A DNA stretch of 64,000 nt from Rhabdophis nuchalis. Taxonomy: Eukaryota > Chordata > Lepidosauria > Squamata > Natricidae. This document shows, one piece after another, positions 20,601 through 31,108 of this stretch; position 1 is the stretch's first letter, and each line of letters opens with the position of its first letter. Both the position numbers and the translations under genes were made by a program. Where the stretch lies: positions 144,991,962 through 145,055,961 of the forward strand of contig CM077644.1 of NCBI GenBank assembly GCA_039707465.1. Reading direction: 5' to 3'. The notes beneath the pieces are model-generated. The model was given only the letters and a program-made list of their open reading frames with translations. It ran no database searches and had not been told where the DNA came from.

Positions 20601-23600
20601 TCGTTTAAATAGTGGCATTATAGACAGTGATGGATAGTCAAGAGATAAATACAGTATTTATCTAACTAGCTGTGGAATATCCTGTTGGGATGCCCATTTA
20701 ATGACTCACTCACCAGACACATTTGAGAAAGGCTATTTCCATATAGCTCAGCTTTCCTCAACTAGTTGAAAGTGGATTATTTGCTAGAGGCAACTCTCAT
20801 GGCAGGTGCAAAATTGAGAAACCATGGGTGCTGTGTGCTATGAAGAATACAGGTGAATCTGGGTGAATTCAATGATACAGAATAAGAAATTAATAATGGG
20901 ACAATATTTTTTTTCACCTGCTTGTATTGATGAATACTGATGTTTCCTTCATCTTACGAAAGAAGTCCCGATTGCACATCCCTTCGGTTTCAGGCACCAA
21001 AGAACAAGCCATAACGACAAAGTCTGACTCCTTTGCTAGCTTGTCAACAGATACTTGTAAAAAAGAACAAAAGATTGCTATAAATTATTAGGATACTAGC
21101 TTTCTTTCACTGGTCTTCAGTCACCCATTTTTCTAATAGAACATGTTAGCAAGGAAACTTCCCAATGAGTCATTTGTGTGGGTGTGGAGTGATGTCATTT
21201 AAGCCTAAACAATTTTCCTTTTAGTACTTTTTCTTTTTTTACTGTTCACTGGTAAAATCAAGATAGACAATTGTTAAGCAGAGAATTTCTTTTACTAGTT
21301 TTTAGCCAGTAATGTGAAGAAATAATTGCACCTCTATTATATTTGCTAACAACCACAGGAATAAAAAAGGGAAAATGATGATCTTGATATTTAAAAAGAA
21401 TCCAATTAACGGTTACTTTTGAAATAAAAAATCTAAATGTCATCAATTTATGCTGCACTTCGATAATTTATCAATCCCCTAATCTGCCATCATCCAATGT
21501 AATACTTTTTCAACAATGATCCTGGTTTGTAGGGCCACTTTTCACGTTCTCTAGAGAAGCCTGACAAAGATCAAAGTAAACTAATGAATTCTTATTTTCC
21601 TCCTATTTATATATCAAATTATTTAAGGATAGTATCTTTATTCCTTTTTAAGGAAAGGCATGTTATTCTTCTTACTGTTAACCTTTTACAATTCCCATCA
21701 TACATACAAAGATTAATACAATACAATAGCAGGATTGGAAGGGACCTTGGAGGTCATCTAGTCCAACTCCTTGCCTAGGCAGGAAACCCTATACCATTTC
21801 AGACAAATGGCTATCCAACATCTTCTTGAAGACTTCCAGTGTTGGGGCATTCACAACTTCTGGAGACAAGCTGTTCCACTGATTAATTGTCCTAACTCAG
21901 GAAATTTCTCCTCAGTTCTAAGTTGCTTCTCTCCTTGATTAGTTTCCACCCATTGCTTCTTGTTCTGCCCTCAGATGCTTTGGAGAATAGTTTGACTCCC
22001 TCTTCTTTGTGGCAACCCCTGAGATATTGGAACACTGCTATCATGTCTCCCCTAGTCCTTTTTTTTAATTAAACTAGACATACCCAGTTCCTGCAACCGT
22101 TCTTGTTTTAGTCTCCAGTCCCCTAATCATCTTTGTTGCTTTTCTCTGCGCTCTTTCTAGAGTCTCCACATCTTTTCTACAGCGTGGTGACCAAAACTGA
22201 ATGCAGTATTCCAAGTGTGGCCTTACCAAGGCATTATAAAGTGGCATTAACACTTCACGTGATCTTGATTCTATCCCTCTGTTTATGTAGCCTAGAACTG
22301 TGTTGGCTTTTTTGGCAGCTGCTGCACACTGCTGGCTCATATTTAAATGGTTGTCTACTAGGAGTCCAAGATCCCTTTCACAGTTACTGCTATTGAGCAA
22401 GGTACCACCTATACTGTACCTATGCATTTCATTTTTGTTGCCTAAATGTAGAACCTTACTCTTTTCGCCATTGAATTTCATTTTATTAGGCCCAATGTTC
22501 AAGTTTGTCAAGATCCTTCTGTATCTTAAGCCTATCTTCTGGAGTGTTGGCTATTCCTGCCAACTTGGTGTCGTCTGCAAATTTGATGAGTTCCCCATTT
22601 ATTCCCTCATCCAAATCATTGATGAAGATGTTGAAGAGTACTGGGCCTAAAACAGAGCCTTGGAGGACTCCACTGCGTACTTCCTTCCATGTAGATGCAG
22701 TTCCATTGAGGACTACACGTTGAGTGCGGTTGGTCAGCCAGTTACGAATCCATCTGGTGGTGATGCTGTCTAACCCACATTCTTCTACTTTATCTAGTAG
22801 TAGGTTATGGTCTACCTTGTCAAATGCCTTACTGAAGCCCAAGTAAACTATATCGACGGCATTCCTCTGGTCCACTAATTTTGTCACATTATCAAAGAAT
22901 GCAATAAGATTAGTCTGGCATGATCTGTTTTTGACAAAACCATGTTGGCTTTTGGTTATTATTTTGTTTGCTTCTAGATGTTCAGTAATTCGCTGCTTGA
23001 TTATTTTTTCCAGAATCTTTCCTGGTATTGAGGTCAGGCTGATGGGTCTGTAGTTTTCTGGATCTATCTTTTTTCCTTTTTTGAAGATGGGAACCACATC
23101 AGCTCTTTTCCAGTCCTCTGGTAGTTCCCCGGTGTTCCAGGATCTCTGAAAGATATATTTCAGTGGTTCTGAGATCTCATCTGCCAGTTCCTTCAGAACC
23201 CTGGGATGTAATCCATCCGGTCCTGGTGATTTGAACTCGTCTAGGGTAGACAGGTGCTCACTTACTATTTTCTTCCCTATTTCAATTTGTGTTTCTAATC
23301 TGATTTTTGTGGTGCTGTTTTTGATAGATTAGGCTGTTTTATCCCTTTGTGTAAAAACAGATGCAAAAAATGAGTTGAATAGTTCTGCTTTCTCCCTGTT
23401 GCTTGTCACCTTGCCATTTTCTCCTAGCAATGGACCAATTGTTTCTTTAACTTTTTTCTTGTTTTTAACATGTTGGGAAAAGCTTTTTTTGTTATTTTTT
23501 ACTTTTGTGGCAAGCCTTTCTTCATTGTGAGCCTTAGCTTTCCTTACTTCAACTTTACAGGCTCGGGCTATTTGCTAATATTCTGCCTTAGTTATGTCCC

Positions 23601-26600
23601 CCCCTTTCCACTTTTTATACTTATCTTTTTTGTCTTTCAATTTGTCAGAGAGTTCTTTATGCAGCCATGCCGGTTTCTTTTGGGAGCTGTTATTTTTCTT
23701 CTTTATTGGTATTGTGCTAGACTGGGCTTTTGTAATCTCATTTTTCAAAATTTCCCAAGCTTCTTGGGTTGTTTTCCCCTTGAGGATTCTCATCCATGGA
23801 ATTTTTTCCAAGCTCTAAGTTTATTGAAATTAGCTCTCTTAAAGTCCAAGATTCTAGTTTAACTTTGTTCTACTACTTGTGTTTTCATAATGTTGAATTC
23901 CAATATTGCATGGTCACTTGCCCCCAGGGTTCCTGTGGCTTCTACACCTTCTATCATTTCCTCTCTGTTAGTGAGAATTAAGTCCAATATGGCTGATCCC
24001 CTTGTTCCCTTCTCTACCTTTTGGGAAACAAAGTTATCTGCTAGGTTTGTTAGGAACCTGTTGGTTCTTCCACTTGGTGCAGAGTTTGTTTCCCAGTTGA
24101 TGTCAGGGTAGTTAAAATTCTCACTACTATTGTGGTGTGCTTCCTACATACCTTGGTCAGCTGACTAGCAAAAAGTTCATCTACTTCCTCTGCTTGGTTG
24201 GGTGGCCTGTAGTATAGACCTATGGCAATGTCATTTCCCCCCCCAACCTTTAATATTGACCCAAATGCATTCAAGATAGTTCACATCGTTGTTGTGCTCT
24301 ATTTCTGTAGAGATGTAGTTATTTGTTATATATAATGCAACTCCACCTCCTCTTTTATTTGGTCTATTTCTTTTAAATAATTTAAATCCTTTAAATGTTC
24401 CATTTGTCAGTTTCGTCCCACCAAGTTTCTGTAATGGCAACAATATTGTATCTGCCCTCTTTTACTTGAATTTTTAATTCATCCTGTTTATTCCTCATAC
24501 TCTGTGCATTGGTGTATAGACATTTGAGTCCATTTTGATTGACCCTGGGTTTACTGTCTACATAACTTGTGTTGTGCCTGACTTCCCCTATTTTCTTGCC
24601 ATTTGTATGATTCATGCACATGGTTTGGCACTCACTATTAAATGCTTGATTTTGCTTGATAGCAGGAGTGATAATCTTTCCCGCATAAACATCTGTGTTA
24701 CATGCGCTGATAACCCTATGAATTTTAGATTGCTGGGGACAGAAATGTTCTGTATCAGTTAATTCTGTCCCCGCTGTTCAGTTTAAATGTTTATCCAGAA
24801 AATCTGCAACTTAGACTTAAGACTTAGTTATATCTCTCCACAAACACAATCAAGTATCCCAAGAATTACTTTGTGTAAATCTTGTTTAATCTCATGTTTC
24901 ACTAATGTTGTTTTGTATTTAAATTGTTTAGAACAATCAGTAGACAAAAAATTATATATAAAGAAATTCATGTAAATAAAACACAACTCTCACCAAACTC
25001 TGCTTTTAATTCCGCAGCAGCTTCAAGTTTGGGTTTACGGCCTGTATACAAAAACCTTTTGACTCCAAAAGGTTGCAGACGATACGCTATGGCCCGCCCT
25101 AGAAGCAGAAGGAAAATACAAAAAGAATTCACTCTTGATGTGGTAGTTGTAAGAAATATATAATCATTTCTGAAAAATTCATATATACTAAAGATTTTTT
25201 CTTCCCCAATTTGGTGTCCCCCAGATGCTATATTTCAGTTCCCAGGATACCTTCCAACTAGGCAAAGGATTGCACTATTAGTCAAAAAATTAAGAAAAAC
25301 AATTCTAGAATTATAGATATGAACCACAGCCGTGTCTGATGAATGCAACTCCCACAGCACTCCAACTTGATCAAGTAGAAAAGAAAGACTCCTGGCTTAG
25401 TAATTAGCCAAGCCATTACTAAATGGTTTGTATGAATGTGTGTTGTTGCCAGGGAGGGGGGGATTGTTTTACTAAATTATTATTTTATAATTCCTCATTT
25501 TATTATTTGTATCTTTTATATGGTTTTTATATTTATATATTAAGAGCTATGGTGGCGCAGTGATTGGAATGCAGTACTGCAGGCTTTCAGCAGTTCGATT
25601 CTCACCAGCTCAAGACTGACTCAGCCTTCCATCTTTCCAAGGTCAGTAAAATGAGGAGCCAGATCATTGTTGGGGCAGTATGCTGACTCTGTAAAGCGCT
25701 TGGGGAGGGCTGTAAAGCACCGTGAAGCGCTATATGTCTAAATGCTATTGGTAAGTGCTATATCCTTGTAAGCTGCCTTGAGTCACCATATGCAAATAGG
25801 CGGCAATATAAATTTTCTAAAATAAATAAATAAAAGTATCTACTCTGATTAAGTCTCCAAAGCAGTATCTGAATGTCTAAGATCTGAGTGACAGCAATGA
25901 CAAAATAAAAAAAAAAAAAAGGCAAACAAGTCTCTTCTGGGTAACAGTTATTTGTTTAAAGAGTAATCCACAGGAGAAAGTCCACTTTGCACTAGACTTG
26001 CTGATAATCTAAATCAGCCAGTTGTGAAGTTCAAGTGTCGTTTTGAAAAGTTGGCACAACTGTACCTCTCCATTGTGTTCTGCTTGCTATTATACTCAGT
26101 TAACAATAACTGGCAATGATTTGAACTTTGAGTTAAGCTGCCATGTACTTCTCTCAAACTACCTGATGGAAATCATTTTATATATAAAATAAATTTGAAT
26201 TTCCAGGTAAATATTTTTTAAAAAACAAGGATTACCTATTCTTCCCAGCCCTATAATCCCAACTGTGCTGCCTGAAAGTCCGTAGCCACACATCCAAAGA
26301 GGCTTCCATGTCGTCCATCCTCCACTGCAAGAAAAAAAAATCAAAATGCAAAAGAGGCATTAATGAATTACTTGCAAGAGGCCAGTACTATGATTATAGA
26401 ATTCTCCCTGTGCAGTTCAGCAAGAGAGTTAAAACTGTTTACTGAGAGTTAAAACTCAACCTTTGTCCTAATGGCTCTACCAACACCACCTCCTGAAATT
26501 TGCTAACATACAGCAGTCATTGCATGACTAACATCCCAGAATGGTAGCTATCTGATTACTGCCACCTCCAAATATTAAAGCCAGTACAATATGCTCCCCA

Positions 26601-29600
26601 CCTTTTATTCCAAGCAAAATGGCAGATACTCACTTTTTCACTTCCAGCACTGATTCAGGGAGTCTGCGAGATGTTGCTAAGAGTAAAGCTACTGTCAGCT
26701 CAGCAGTGGCATTGGTCAGGATGTCTGGCGTGTACCCCACACGGATACCACTAGAATTTAAAAAGGGGGTTGTTCTTCTCATTTTCATCATCATTTCTTT
26801 CAGGGGGGCACTTTTAAGCAGGGTAATTAAGCACCCTAATCATATAATGGGTAGGTCAAGGCATCAAGTCTCTTACCCCATAAAAGAATGGAAGTAATCC
26901 CTGGAATAAATCCTTTGTGTATAAGGTAATCCACAAAGCACAAACAACATGTTTTATTTTGTAAAATTTATATAATCGGAAGTGCATGAGTGAACTGGCC
27001 ATGGATGGGTCAATGTAGCACAAAGAAAATAATATATGGAAGAAAGTGGTCTGTTTCCCCTTTGACATAATTGGCTTCTAAAAATGAATTTATGTAACAT
27101 AATAAAATGCAAATGCTTTGTATTTTACAATATGTTCTGAAATAATCATACATAAAAAGCAAATGGTCTAAGTTTGTTGAGGCAAGTTAACTACAGTTCT
27201 TTAAAAAAGTACACAATCCTTTGAACCTTAAAACCCAAGCTGCTTGAACCAAGCCCCTTCCTAGGACCTAATTATACAATTAGTGATTTTTGAAAGAAAA
27301 GAAAACATCAACAGCTTTTCCTTTAGAGATTGGGCCTGCATTATATATACTTCAGTTGCTGCTTTTCCCGGAAAAAGAACTCCAGTTTTTAGTGGTGAAA
27401 AGAAATGGAGCAGACTATATCACTTAAACCTCCTACTATAATTCTCTCTTAATCTCCTGTTCTCTGATGTAGAATAGCTGAATTTTAAATTATAAAAGAC
27501 TTACCGTTTTTTAATTTCATCAATGGCTAGATGGTCATAGCCCACTGACATTGTACTAATTACTTTGAGGCTTGGCCCTGGAAAAAAATGAAGACCGCAT
27601 GCTCAGAATGAAAGTCATTAAGATGAACACAAAATATTATTTATGAAATGGCAAATGATAGTTTATATCAGCCTTACCACCCAATCAACTACCATAATAT
27701 TGTCAAAGGTAGGCAAGCAGCAAAGATGTTTTTCAAGGTATCTGCCTTGTTCATTAATAAAACACAGAAAAATTGGGTAAGATTTAATATGAACATTTAA
27801 AAAATAATCAAAAGAACCAACGAATGGAAGCCCACTTTTATCTAACTGTGGTATCTACTTGCATTTGCATGCTTTCAAACATTGCTAGATGGACAGGAGC
27901 TGGGACAAGAACAGGAGCTCACCCTGTTGTGTAGCCTTTGGGTCTCAAACCCGGGCTGTCTACTTTCCATGTGACAAACTCAGCATCCACTGGGCTATTG
28001 CGGCTCCTTCTGGAATATTTTAACTATCTAAATTGAGTTAAACACTTATTTTGGGTGAACAGTCCAAATCATATATTGTTAACAAACAGAAAACTGTACA
28101 GTTCTATTTTCAGATTTAAAAATTGCCACTTAATGGATTTTAAGATGCCAAATATTTAGCAAGTCTCCTTTTTTCTCCCCTTTTTGGCTCACTAATCAAC
28201 TACCATTTTATGAGATGAATGGAATTCTAATTCAGACTAATACGTCTGATAATATTAATATTAATACTAATATTCAGCTTCAGAATAGGCTATTCTGAGG
28301 TACTCTTAAAGGCCTACTCACATATTCAAATGAAGTCCGAATGACAGGATCTTTTATATGCAAACAAACCATCACTTAAAGGAAGAGATTAATTATTTCT
28401 ATGTTCAGCACTTAATAGAATTATGGCTTAAAATTCTTAAAATTATGGCTTAAAATTCTGGGTCTTACATTTAAAGACCAAGGCCAGAATTTCCTAAGCA
28501 GCTAGCACAGAAGCACAGAAGCACAGATACGAATACAACATAAAATCGGGATTTAACAACACATCTGGCTCCAGGGATGTTTTTTAAATCCGGACTGTCT
28601 GGCCAGATATCCTCAAGGGTTGGAGACAAGCTTTCACAGAAGGAAGGAGATAGGAAGGAAAATAAAGCTAGAGTTGGATCCAATCCCAAACATCTGAGGC
28701 TTTTCCTCTGAAAGGAATTACAAAACTAATTTTGCTTTCCTAGTGAAATAGTGCATTATTCTCAAAAGTTATCAAAGCATCTAGTAAAAATTTTCCCTGC
28801 TATGTAATAGTTGGGTGATATTGAGCTAACTTCCACATAGGTAGCCCTCATGACCACAACTGAGGTTGGAAAATTCATGACTAATATCATTAAGCGAGAC
28901 ATCACATGATTGTGACTTGGGAGCTTCCCTGCCGGCTTTCCCATTGACTTTGCTTGAGGGAAGATGGCTGGAAAGGTCGCAAATGGCAATCATTTGCCTC
29001 TGGAATGCTGCAACTACAACAACTGCAAACAGTGGCCCACCGTGTGCAAGGACCAATTGAAAGTCACTATTATCAGCGCCATCATAACTTTGAATGGTTG
29101 CTAAATGAATGTTCGTAAGGTTTTTTTCTGTATTTTTTATTTTTCCATAACCACTCTTACATCATTAATCTTATAATGTGTCATCTGGGTACTTTTTTTG
29201 TCATCATATTTAACATGTACATCATTTTAAATATATTCTTATCTTTCCATTTACTTTTACATTTCAATTACCTTTTAATTCAACTCCTCCCCTCTAATTG
29301 TTTTCTTTCCCAGTTTATTCAGTTTTCTGTTTGTTTTTGTCTATATTCCATTTTCTATCCAATGATAAAAACACCCCCATATCTTATAATACTCCGACTC
29401 TTCCTTCCCTTTAATTGCCAACGTCAATCTGTTCATATCTGCAGTCTAATATTTTTTTAATTACCTCTTCCTCTGAATTTTTTCCATTTTCCAATTTTGT
29501 GCAAATATAATTCTAGCTGCAGTTATTACATGAATAATTAAATATATATTTTCTTTACTATATTTCTCTGGTAAATTATCCAACAAAAACATTTCTGGCT

Positions 29601-31108
29601 TTAAAGTAATATGCTTCTGTATCATCCTTTCCAACCACATATGAATTTTTTGCCCAATGTTTTTTTGCCTCTGCACATGTCGAATGTTCATAAGTTGAAG
29701 ACTGCCTGTAAGTGCCTCCATACACACAATCTTTTCAAGCAATATTGCAGGTGATCGTCTTCTCCACGCTCACCTGCTGCATCTAAGACTTCCTTGTCTA
29801 TCCGGTCAGACAGGAGACACAGGAGCCCATCTTTGCCAGCTACCCCTGCTAGCAATTCTGCCTGTGGGATCGGTTCCTCTGAATCCCACTGCTGGATGCT
29901 GCAACTGAAGGGGAAGGAAGAGGCAAGCCAAAATTAGATCAAGCAGCAAACCAATATTCTGAAGGTTGCAACCTCTTTTTTGCTTAATCAAACAAGGACA
30001 ACTAATTGTGAAAATAAACGTTTGGGACTTTAGGGCAAAGTTAGTTAACTGGAATTATTCTGCTATTCGTGTTTTCCTATCTCAAGACGATGAAAAGACA
30101 GCTACTCCTCACAATTATGTTTGTATGCATTTCTAAACTATATACCTACGTACTATTTTATTTTTGAATTTTCTTATTTCCTACACAACCTTGGTAACTT
30201 TTAAGACTTGTGGACTTGAACGCCCACAACCAGCCAGCCAGCCATGCTGGAAGTTGAAGTCCACAAATCTTAAAAGTTGCCAAGGTTGGGACACCCTTGT
30301 TCTAAATTAACACTGAAGAGGTCCAATCCAAGTTTTCACAGCAGAATAATAGTCCCCAAACGCGGGCAAAAGAAGGAAGGCTAAAGGGCGAAGAAACGTC
30401 TCAGAAACAACAAGCCGTCCAATTCAACTTCTCAGCCGGATCTCCCCATTGTCTTAACACGGAACAGGACTGAACCCGTGGTTGTTATACCTGCCCTTCT
30501 CCCTCCGCCTCAGGGAAGGAGAAAGCAGCGAAGCGGGAACCTGGAAGTTCAGCAACCGGCGGCCTCCCCACCGCGCTTGAAGCCCCGCCAGAAGGCACTG
30601 CAGCTGCGAGCCCTTTCAGCGGCCCTGCTCCGCACCAGATACAATGAACCCTCGGCTCTAAATGGGAAGCGACCATTTTACAACGACCCCCCCCCCAACT
30701 GTCTGTTTACATGCGCGCACTCGCTTTCCACGAGCGGGTTAGGAAAAGTTTGAACACGCATCCGGGCTGCAAAAAAAAACCCGTCAGCCACCGGCCGAGA
30801 AGCGTCGGTTTGGCCCGTGCTGGCCGTCCAGATGTTTGCAACCCTCGTCGCTTTCCTCAAAGGCGAACACACAAACAGTGTGTGTGTGTGTGTGTGTGTG
30901 TGTCTCCACAATGGCCGCAGCCTTTCCGAAGATTTCAGCAACAACAGAAGCCGGGAGCTCACACGGCCTTTGGTGGTGGTGGGGGAAAGCAACCGATTCC
31001 CCCTTTCTCTATTTGCATTAGGAAGCCAGGCGAGCCCACTTACGCGCCGGCCTGGGCCAAGACCGCCTGCCCCGGCGCGGGGATCCTCCGAGTCACAAAC
31101 ACCTTCAT
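14565..31108 (-). CDS. GRHPR: Glyoxylate reductase/hydroxypyruvate reductase (9 exons)
   Basis: Nine minus-strand exons join in phase into 322 residues: 31108-31044, 29904-29774, 27577-27505, 26750-26634, 26324-26236, 25098-24994, 21053-20918, 15559-15429, 14686-14565. All introns are GT-AG. The enzyme reduces glyoxylate and hydroxypyruvate with NADPH and is a D-2-hydroxyacid dehydrogenase. Visible residues: substrate loop STMSVG (V77, G78), Rossmann GLGRIG at 154-159, R239 in TSRG, D263 and E268 in LDVTTPEP, proton-donor H287 in PHIGS. Each sits at the human position minus 6, since human has six residues before the shared [10 protein letters not shown]. The C-terminus is SELEL. An in-frame ATG 8 codons upstream (31132) would give 330 residues; human GRHPR has 328. 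Intact, with no premature stop. Convergent with ZBTB5 as in human. Confidence 0.95.
15010..15220 (-). repeat. Hairpin-rich dispersed repeat in GRHPR intron 8
   Basis: On the minus strand the unit GCTGAAGATGTT, a TACC/GGTA-type stem and GAAATGTT occurs twice in tandem, and a related unit lies on the plus strand (GTTACCTAGCTGGTAAC). The outer ends, AAGTTCATTCTCC near 15018 and GAAGAATGAACTT near 15173, form an inverted repeat. The order CTGAAGA, stem, GAAA is reminiscent of hammerhead-like motifs in Penelope-type elements, but the core is not canonical. Confidence 0.4.
15429..15559 (-). CDS. GRHPR: GRHPR exon 8
   Basis: 131 bases, acceptor ATCCAG, donor GTAAGATT. It encodes [20 protein letters not shown], then [20 protein letters not shown] and KNC. 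It carries catalytic Asp263 and Glu268. Confidence 0.94.
15685..15803 (-). mobile_element. tRNA-derived SINE head
   Basis: Read on the minus strand it begins GCCAGTTTGGTGTAGTGTTT (A-box-like) and contains AGTTCTAGTCC (B-box-like), then GGCCTTGGGCCAGTTACT. Same family as the fragment at 13525-13680. It lies in GRHPR intron 7. Confidence 0.65.
15804..16703. other. GRHPR intron 7, distal part, no recognised feature
   Basis: A+T-rich sequence. The frames at 15852-16241 and 16263-16526 have no recognisable domain and are probably chance. Confidence 0.5.
16704..20300 (-). mobile_element. L2-clade LINE, copy 2, in GRHPR intron 7
   Basis: A minus-strand L2 with a TAA/TTA microsatellite tail (16704-16742), an L2 3' UTR, a long ORF, and about 250 bp of GC-rich sequence upstream of the Met codon that copy 1 lacks, ending near a G-run at 20251. 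It lies in the sense direction relative to GRHPR. No convincing target duplication was found; the 5' boundary is approximate. Confidence 0.88.
16897..20040 (-). CDS. L2 LINE polyprotein with C-terminal frameshift
   Basis: An open frame of 1047 residues with the same order as copy 1: endonuclease (CNARS, AETWLG, MGDFN, SDH) and reverse transcriptase ([32 protein letters not shown]), all intact. Compared with copies at 10.4 and 62.8 kb, two bases (AG) are missing at 17070/17071. After STRL the frame therefore shifts and the last roughly 64 residues are unrelated to the family; the normal C-terminus survives in another frame at 17174-16917. Copy 2 is more diverged from copy 1 than copy 3 is. Endonuclease and RT look functional, but the altered C-terminus may disable it. 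Confidence 0.87.
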   Translation of the reverse strand: MRGFLGRFLMRVLGGSREEEGGYVQLEREGQTNRRRREAEESVRGGETRVVPAEGISIQKVVGRGRSEGRQVPSSRLGTRGRWLQTVRCHNPRRLGGQGIQSQGLRLMFCNARSIVNKAPLIHDLVSEGEPDLAGIAETWLGHEGGLPLVEMCPPGYHTFHQPRALGRGGGVVVIIKEGLEPRETIVPQTTGCESLCVKWGLGRQLGLLVVYLAPRYVAAALPELLEVIATVAVETPRLLVMGDFNLPSVGESSVAAREFMASMTAMDLTQLIQGPTHEGGHTPDLIFVSGQWKSDLGIGDIVITPLSWSDHSLLRLDFPTAAPLRGEAEPEPPIWFRPRRLMDPDGFQTALGPLPVPLTHAPMEDLVAAWNTATTGALDRVAPLRPLLWRRVAPAPWFTEELRVMKRHKRCLERRWRYTRSESDRTQVRAQLRTYIVALRVAKRHHCATLIASAENRPAALFRVTRSLLQQRVREAPLQGRAEEFVTFLQEKIAQIQNELAPIDGPVGCHETDLVWEEFDSFVSEDMDRLRGRLRATTCLLDPCPSWLVLASWEVTRGWLQEVVNASLSEGSLPASLKEAMVRPLLKKPSLDPALLNNYRPVSNLPFLANVVESVVAQQFPRHLEEVDYLDPRQSGFRPGHSTETALVALVDDLWRARDGGCSSILVLLDLSAAFDTIDHGILLHRLGGLGVGGTVLRWFSSYLSGRSQFVLTGEQRSISRPLTCGVPQGSVLSPLLFNIYMKPLGEIIRGFGVEYHLYADDTQLYISTPNHPNDAVAVMCQCLEAVRIWMGSNGLRLNPTKTEWLWFPAARFNQLTPSLAIGGEHLAPVDGARNLGVLLDARLSMEDQVTAVARRAFYQVRLVRQLRPLLDRDALRTVTHALVTSRLDYCNSLYMGLPLRCTRRLQMVQNAAARAILGTSRFAHITPLLRELHWLPVVFRVRFKVLVIIFKALHGSGPSYLRDRILPHTSSRPIRSHREGLLRVPSTRLSAGDAQGKGSLCGGPSPLERPSPRHQNNHGLPLLPSEIKNSSFPFGRPWLASLYRV
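20301..20917. other. GRHPR intron 7, proximal part
   Basis: A+T-rich intronic DNA between the L2 5' end and exon 7, with no recognised element. Confidence 0.5.
20918..21053 (-). CDS. GRHPR: GRHPR exon 7
   Basis: 136 bases, acceptor ACAAG, donor GTGAAA. It encodes [20 protein letters not shown], then [20 protein letters not shown] and INTS; Arg239 is split with exon 8. Confidence 0.92.
21715..24790 (-). mobile_element. CR1 LINE, nearly complete but inactivated, in GRHPR intron 6
   Basis: A minus-strand CR1 whose 3' end carries the typical GGACTAGATGACCTCCAAGG segment and an ATTGTATTGTATT tail. The coding region is broken by frameshifts and stops. Endonuclease pieces lie at 24621-24391 ([19 protein letters not shown]), 24443-24231 (GGGVALYI) and 24274-24050 (YYRPPNQ). 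Linker and RT pieces lie at 23811-23575, 23097-22486 and 22511-22074. Two RT lesions are visible: motif A reads YLGFSKAFD, the catalytic Asp changed to Gly (codon 22839-22837), and the usual GVPQGS reads GVLQGS. A relic; the 5' boundary is approximate. Confidence 0.85.
22074..23097 (-). pseudogene. CR1 reverse transcriptase remnant
   Basis: Two overlapping frames (23097-22486 and 22511-22074) together cover most of the CR1 [37 protein letters not shown], the defective motif [11 protein letters not shown], and the C-terminal [15 protein letters not shown] segment. The break at about 22490 is a frameshift. It is homologous to the open frame at 58.3-60.2 kb, which shows the intact motifs. Confidence 0.82.
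24994..25098 (-). CDS. GRHPR: GRHPR exon 6
   Basis: 105 bases, acceptor TTCTAG, donor GTGAGAG. It encodes [20 protein letters not shown] and then [14 protein letters not shown]. The TGRKP segment corresponds to the NADPH-selective loop of the human enzyme. Confidence 0.92.
25547..25835 (+). mobile_element. tRNA-derived SINE with L2-like tail, GRHPR intron 5
   Basis: The head TGGTGGCGCAGTGATTGGAA (A box) and GCAGTTCGATTCTC (B box) is followed by GACTCAGCCTTCCATC, TGCTGACTCTGTAAAGCGCT and a 3' end CTGCCTTGAGTC with an AAATAAATA tail like that of L2 LINEs. This is a known snake-type SINE structure; it is not a functional tRNA gene. Confidence 0.75.
26236..26324 (-). CDS. GRHPR: GRHPR exon 5 (Rossmann loop)
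   Basis: 89 bases, acceptor TTGCAG, donor GTAATC. It encodes [20 protein letters not shown] and then VGIIGLGRI; the final Gly of the GxGxxG dinucleotide-binding loop is split with exon 6. Confidence 0.93.
26634..26750 (-). CDS. GRHPR: GRHPR exon 4
   Basis: 117 bases, acceptor TTCTAG, donor GTGAGT. It encodes [20 protein letters not shown] and then [18 protein letters not shown]. Confidence 0.92.
27505..27577 (-). CDS. GRHPR: GRHPR exon 3
   Basis: 73 bases, acceptor CCAG, donor GTAAGTC. It encodes [20 protein letters not shown] and the start of IKKR, and contains the substrate-binding loop. Tyr79 stands where human has Ile. Confidence 0.92.
27860..28013 (-). mobile_element. Sauria-type SINE fragment, GRHPR intron 2
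   Basis: Read on the minus strand it has a degenerate tRNA-like head (GAGCCGCAATAGCCCAGTGG), GCTGAGTTTGTCACATGG, CCCGGGTTTGAGACCC, then GGTGAGCTCCTGTTCTTGTC and CCCAGCTCCTGTCCATCTAG. It matches the 5' half of the SINE at 2499; the tail is missing. Confidence 0.65.
28830..29122 (+). repeat. GTAGTCC-type inverted-repeat element, degraded
   Basis: Contains GTAGCCCTCATGACCACAAC, AAGCGAGACAT, CCCATTGACTTTGCTTG, CATAACTTTGAATGGTTGCT and AATGTTCGTAAGG. The same order of segments is found at 48157-48593 and 49291-50602. Part of another copy (TTCATAAGTTGAAGACTGCC) is at 29690. Lies in GRHPR intron 2. Confidence 0.6.
29123..29773. other. GRHPR intron 2, T-rich proximal part
   Basis: Long T- and C-rich stretch with degenerate frames (29176-29460, 29742-29461). 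Nothing identifiable apart from the short repeat piece near 29690. Confidence 0.4.
29774..29904 (-). CDS. GRHPR: GRHPR exon 2
   Basis: 131 bases between a TTCAG acceptor and a GTGAGC donor, joining exon 1 in phase. It encodes [20 protein letters not shown] and then [18 protein letters not shown], matching the second coding segment of vertebrate GRHPR. Confidence 0.92.
30186..30297. mobile_element. Palindromic MITE, GRHPR intron 1
   Basis: Two arms (CAACCTTGGTAACTTTTAAG on the left, CTTAAAAGTTGCCAAGGTTG on the right) form a long foldback around a CCAGCCAGCCAGCC spacer. Same family as palindromes at 36686, 40004, 41592, 53111 and 54050. Confidence 0.75.
30879..30903. repeat. GT dinucleotide microsatellite
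   Basis: About 12 uninterrupted GT units in GRHPR intron 1, about 140 bases past exon 1. Confidence 0.95.
31044..31108 (-). CDS. GRHPR: GRHPR exon 1 (coding part)
   Basis: Encodes [20 protein letters not shown] and the start of the next codons. The donor GTAAGT follows at 31043, leaving two bases of a split codon. An alternative in-frame ATG at 31132-31130 adds eight residues (MPSVLQQL). Neither ATG has a purine at -3. Confidence 0.9.

Noticed and set aside
29461..29742. 93-residue minus-strand frame in GRHPR intron 2 as an extra exon
   Set aside because: Exon 2 joins exon 3 in phase without it, and it matches nothing in the GRHPR family.
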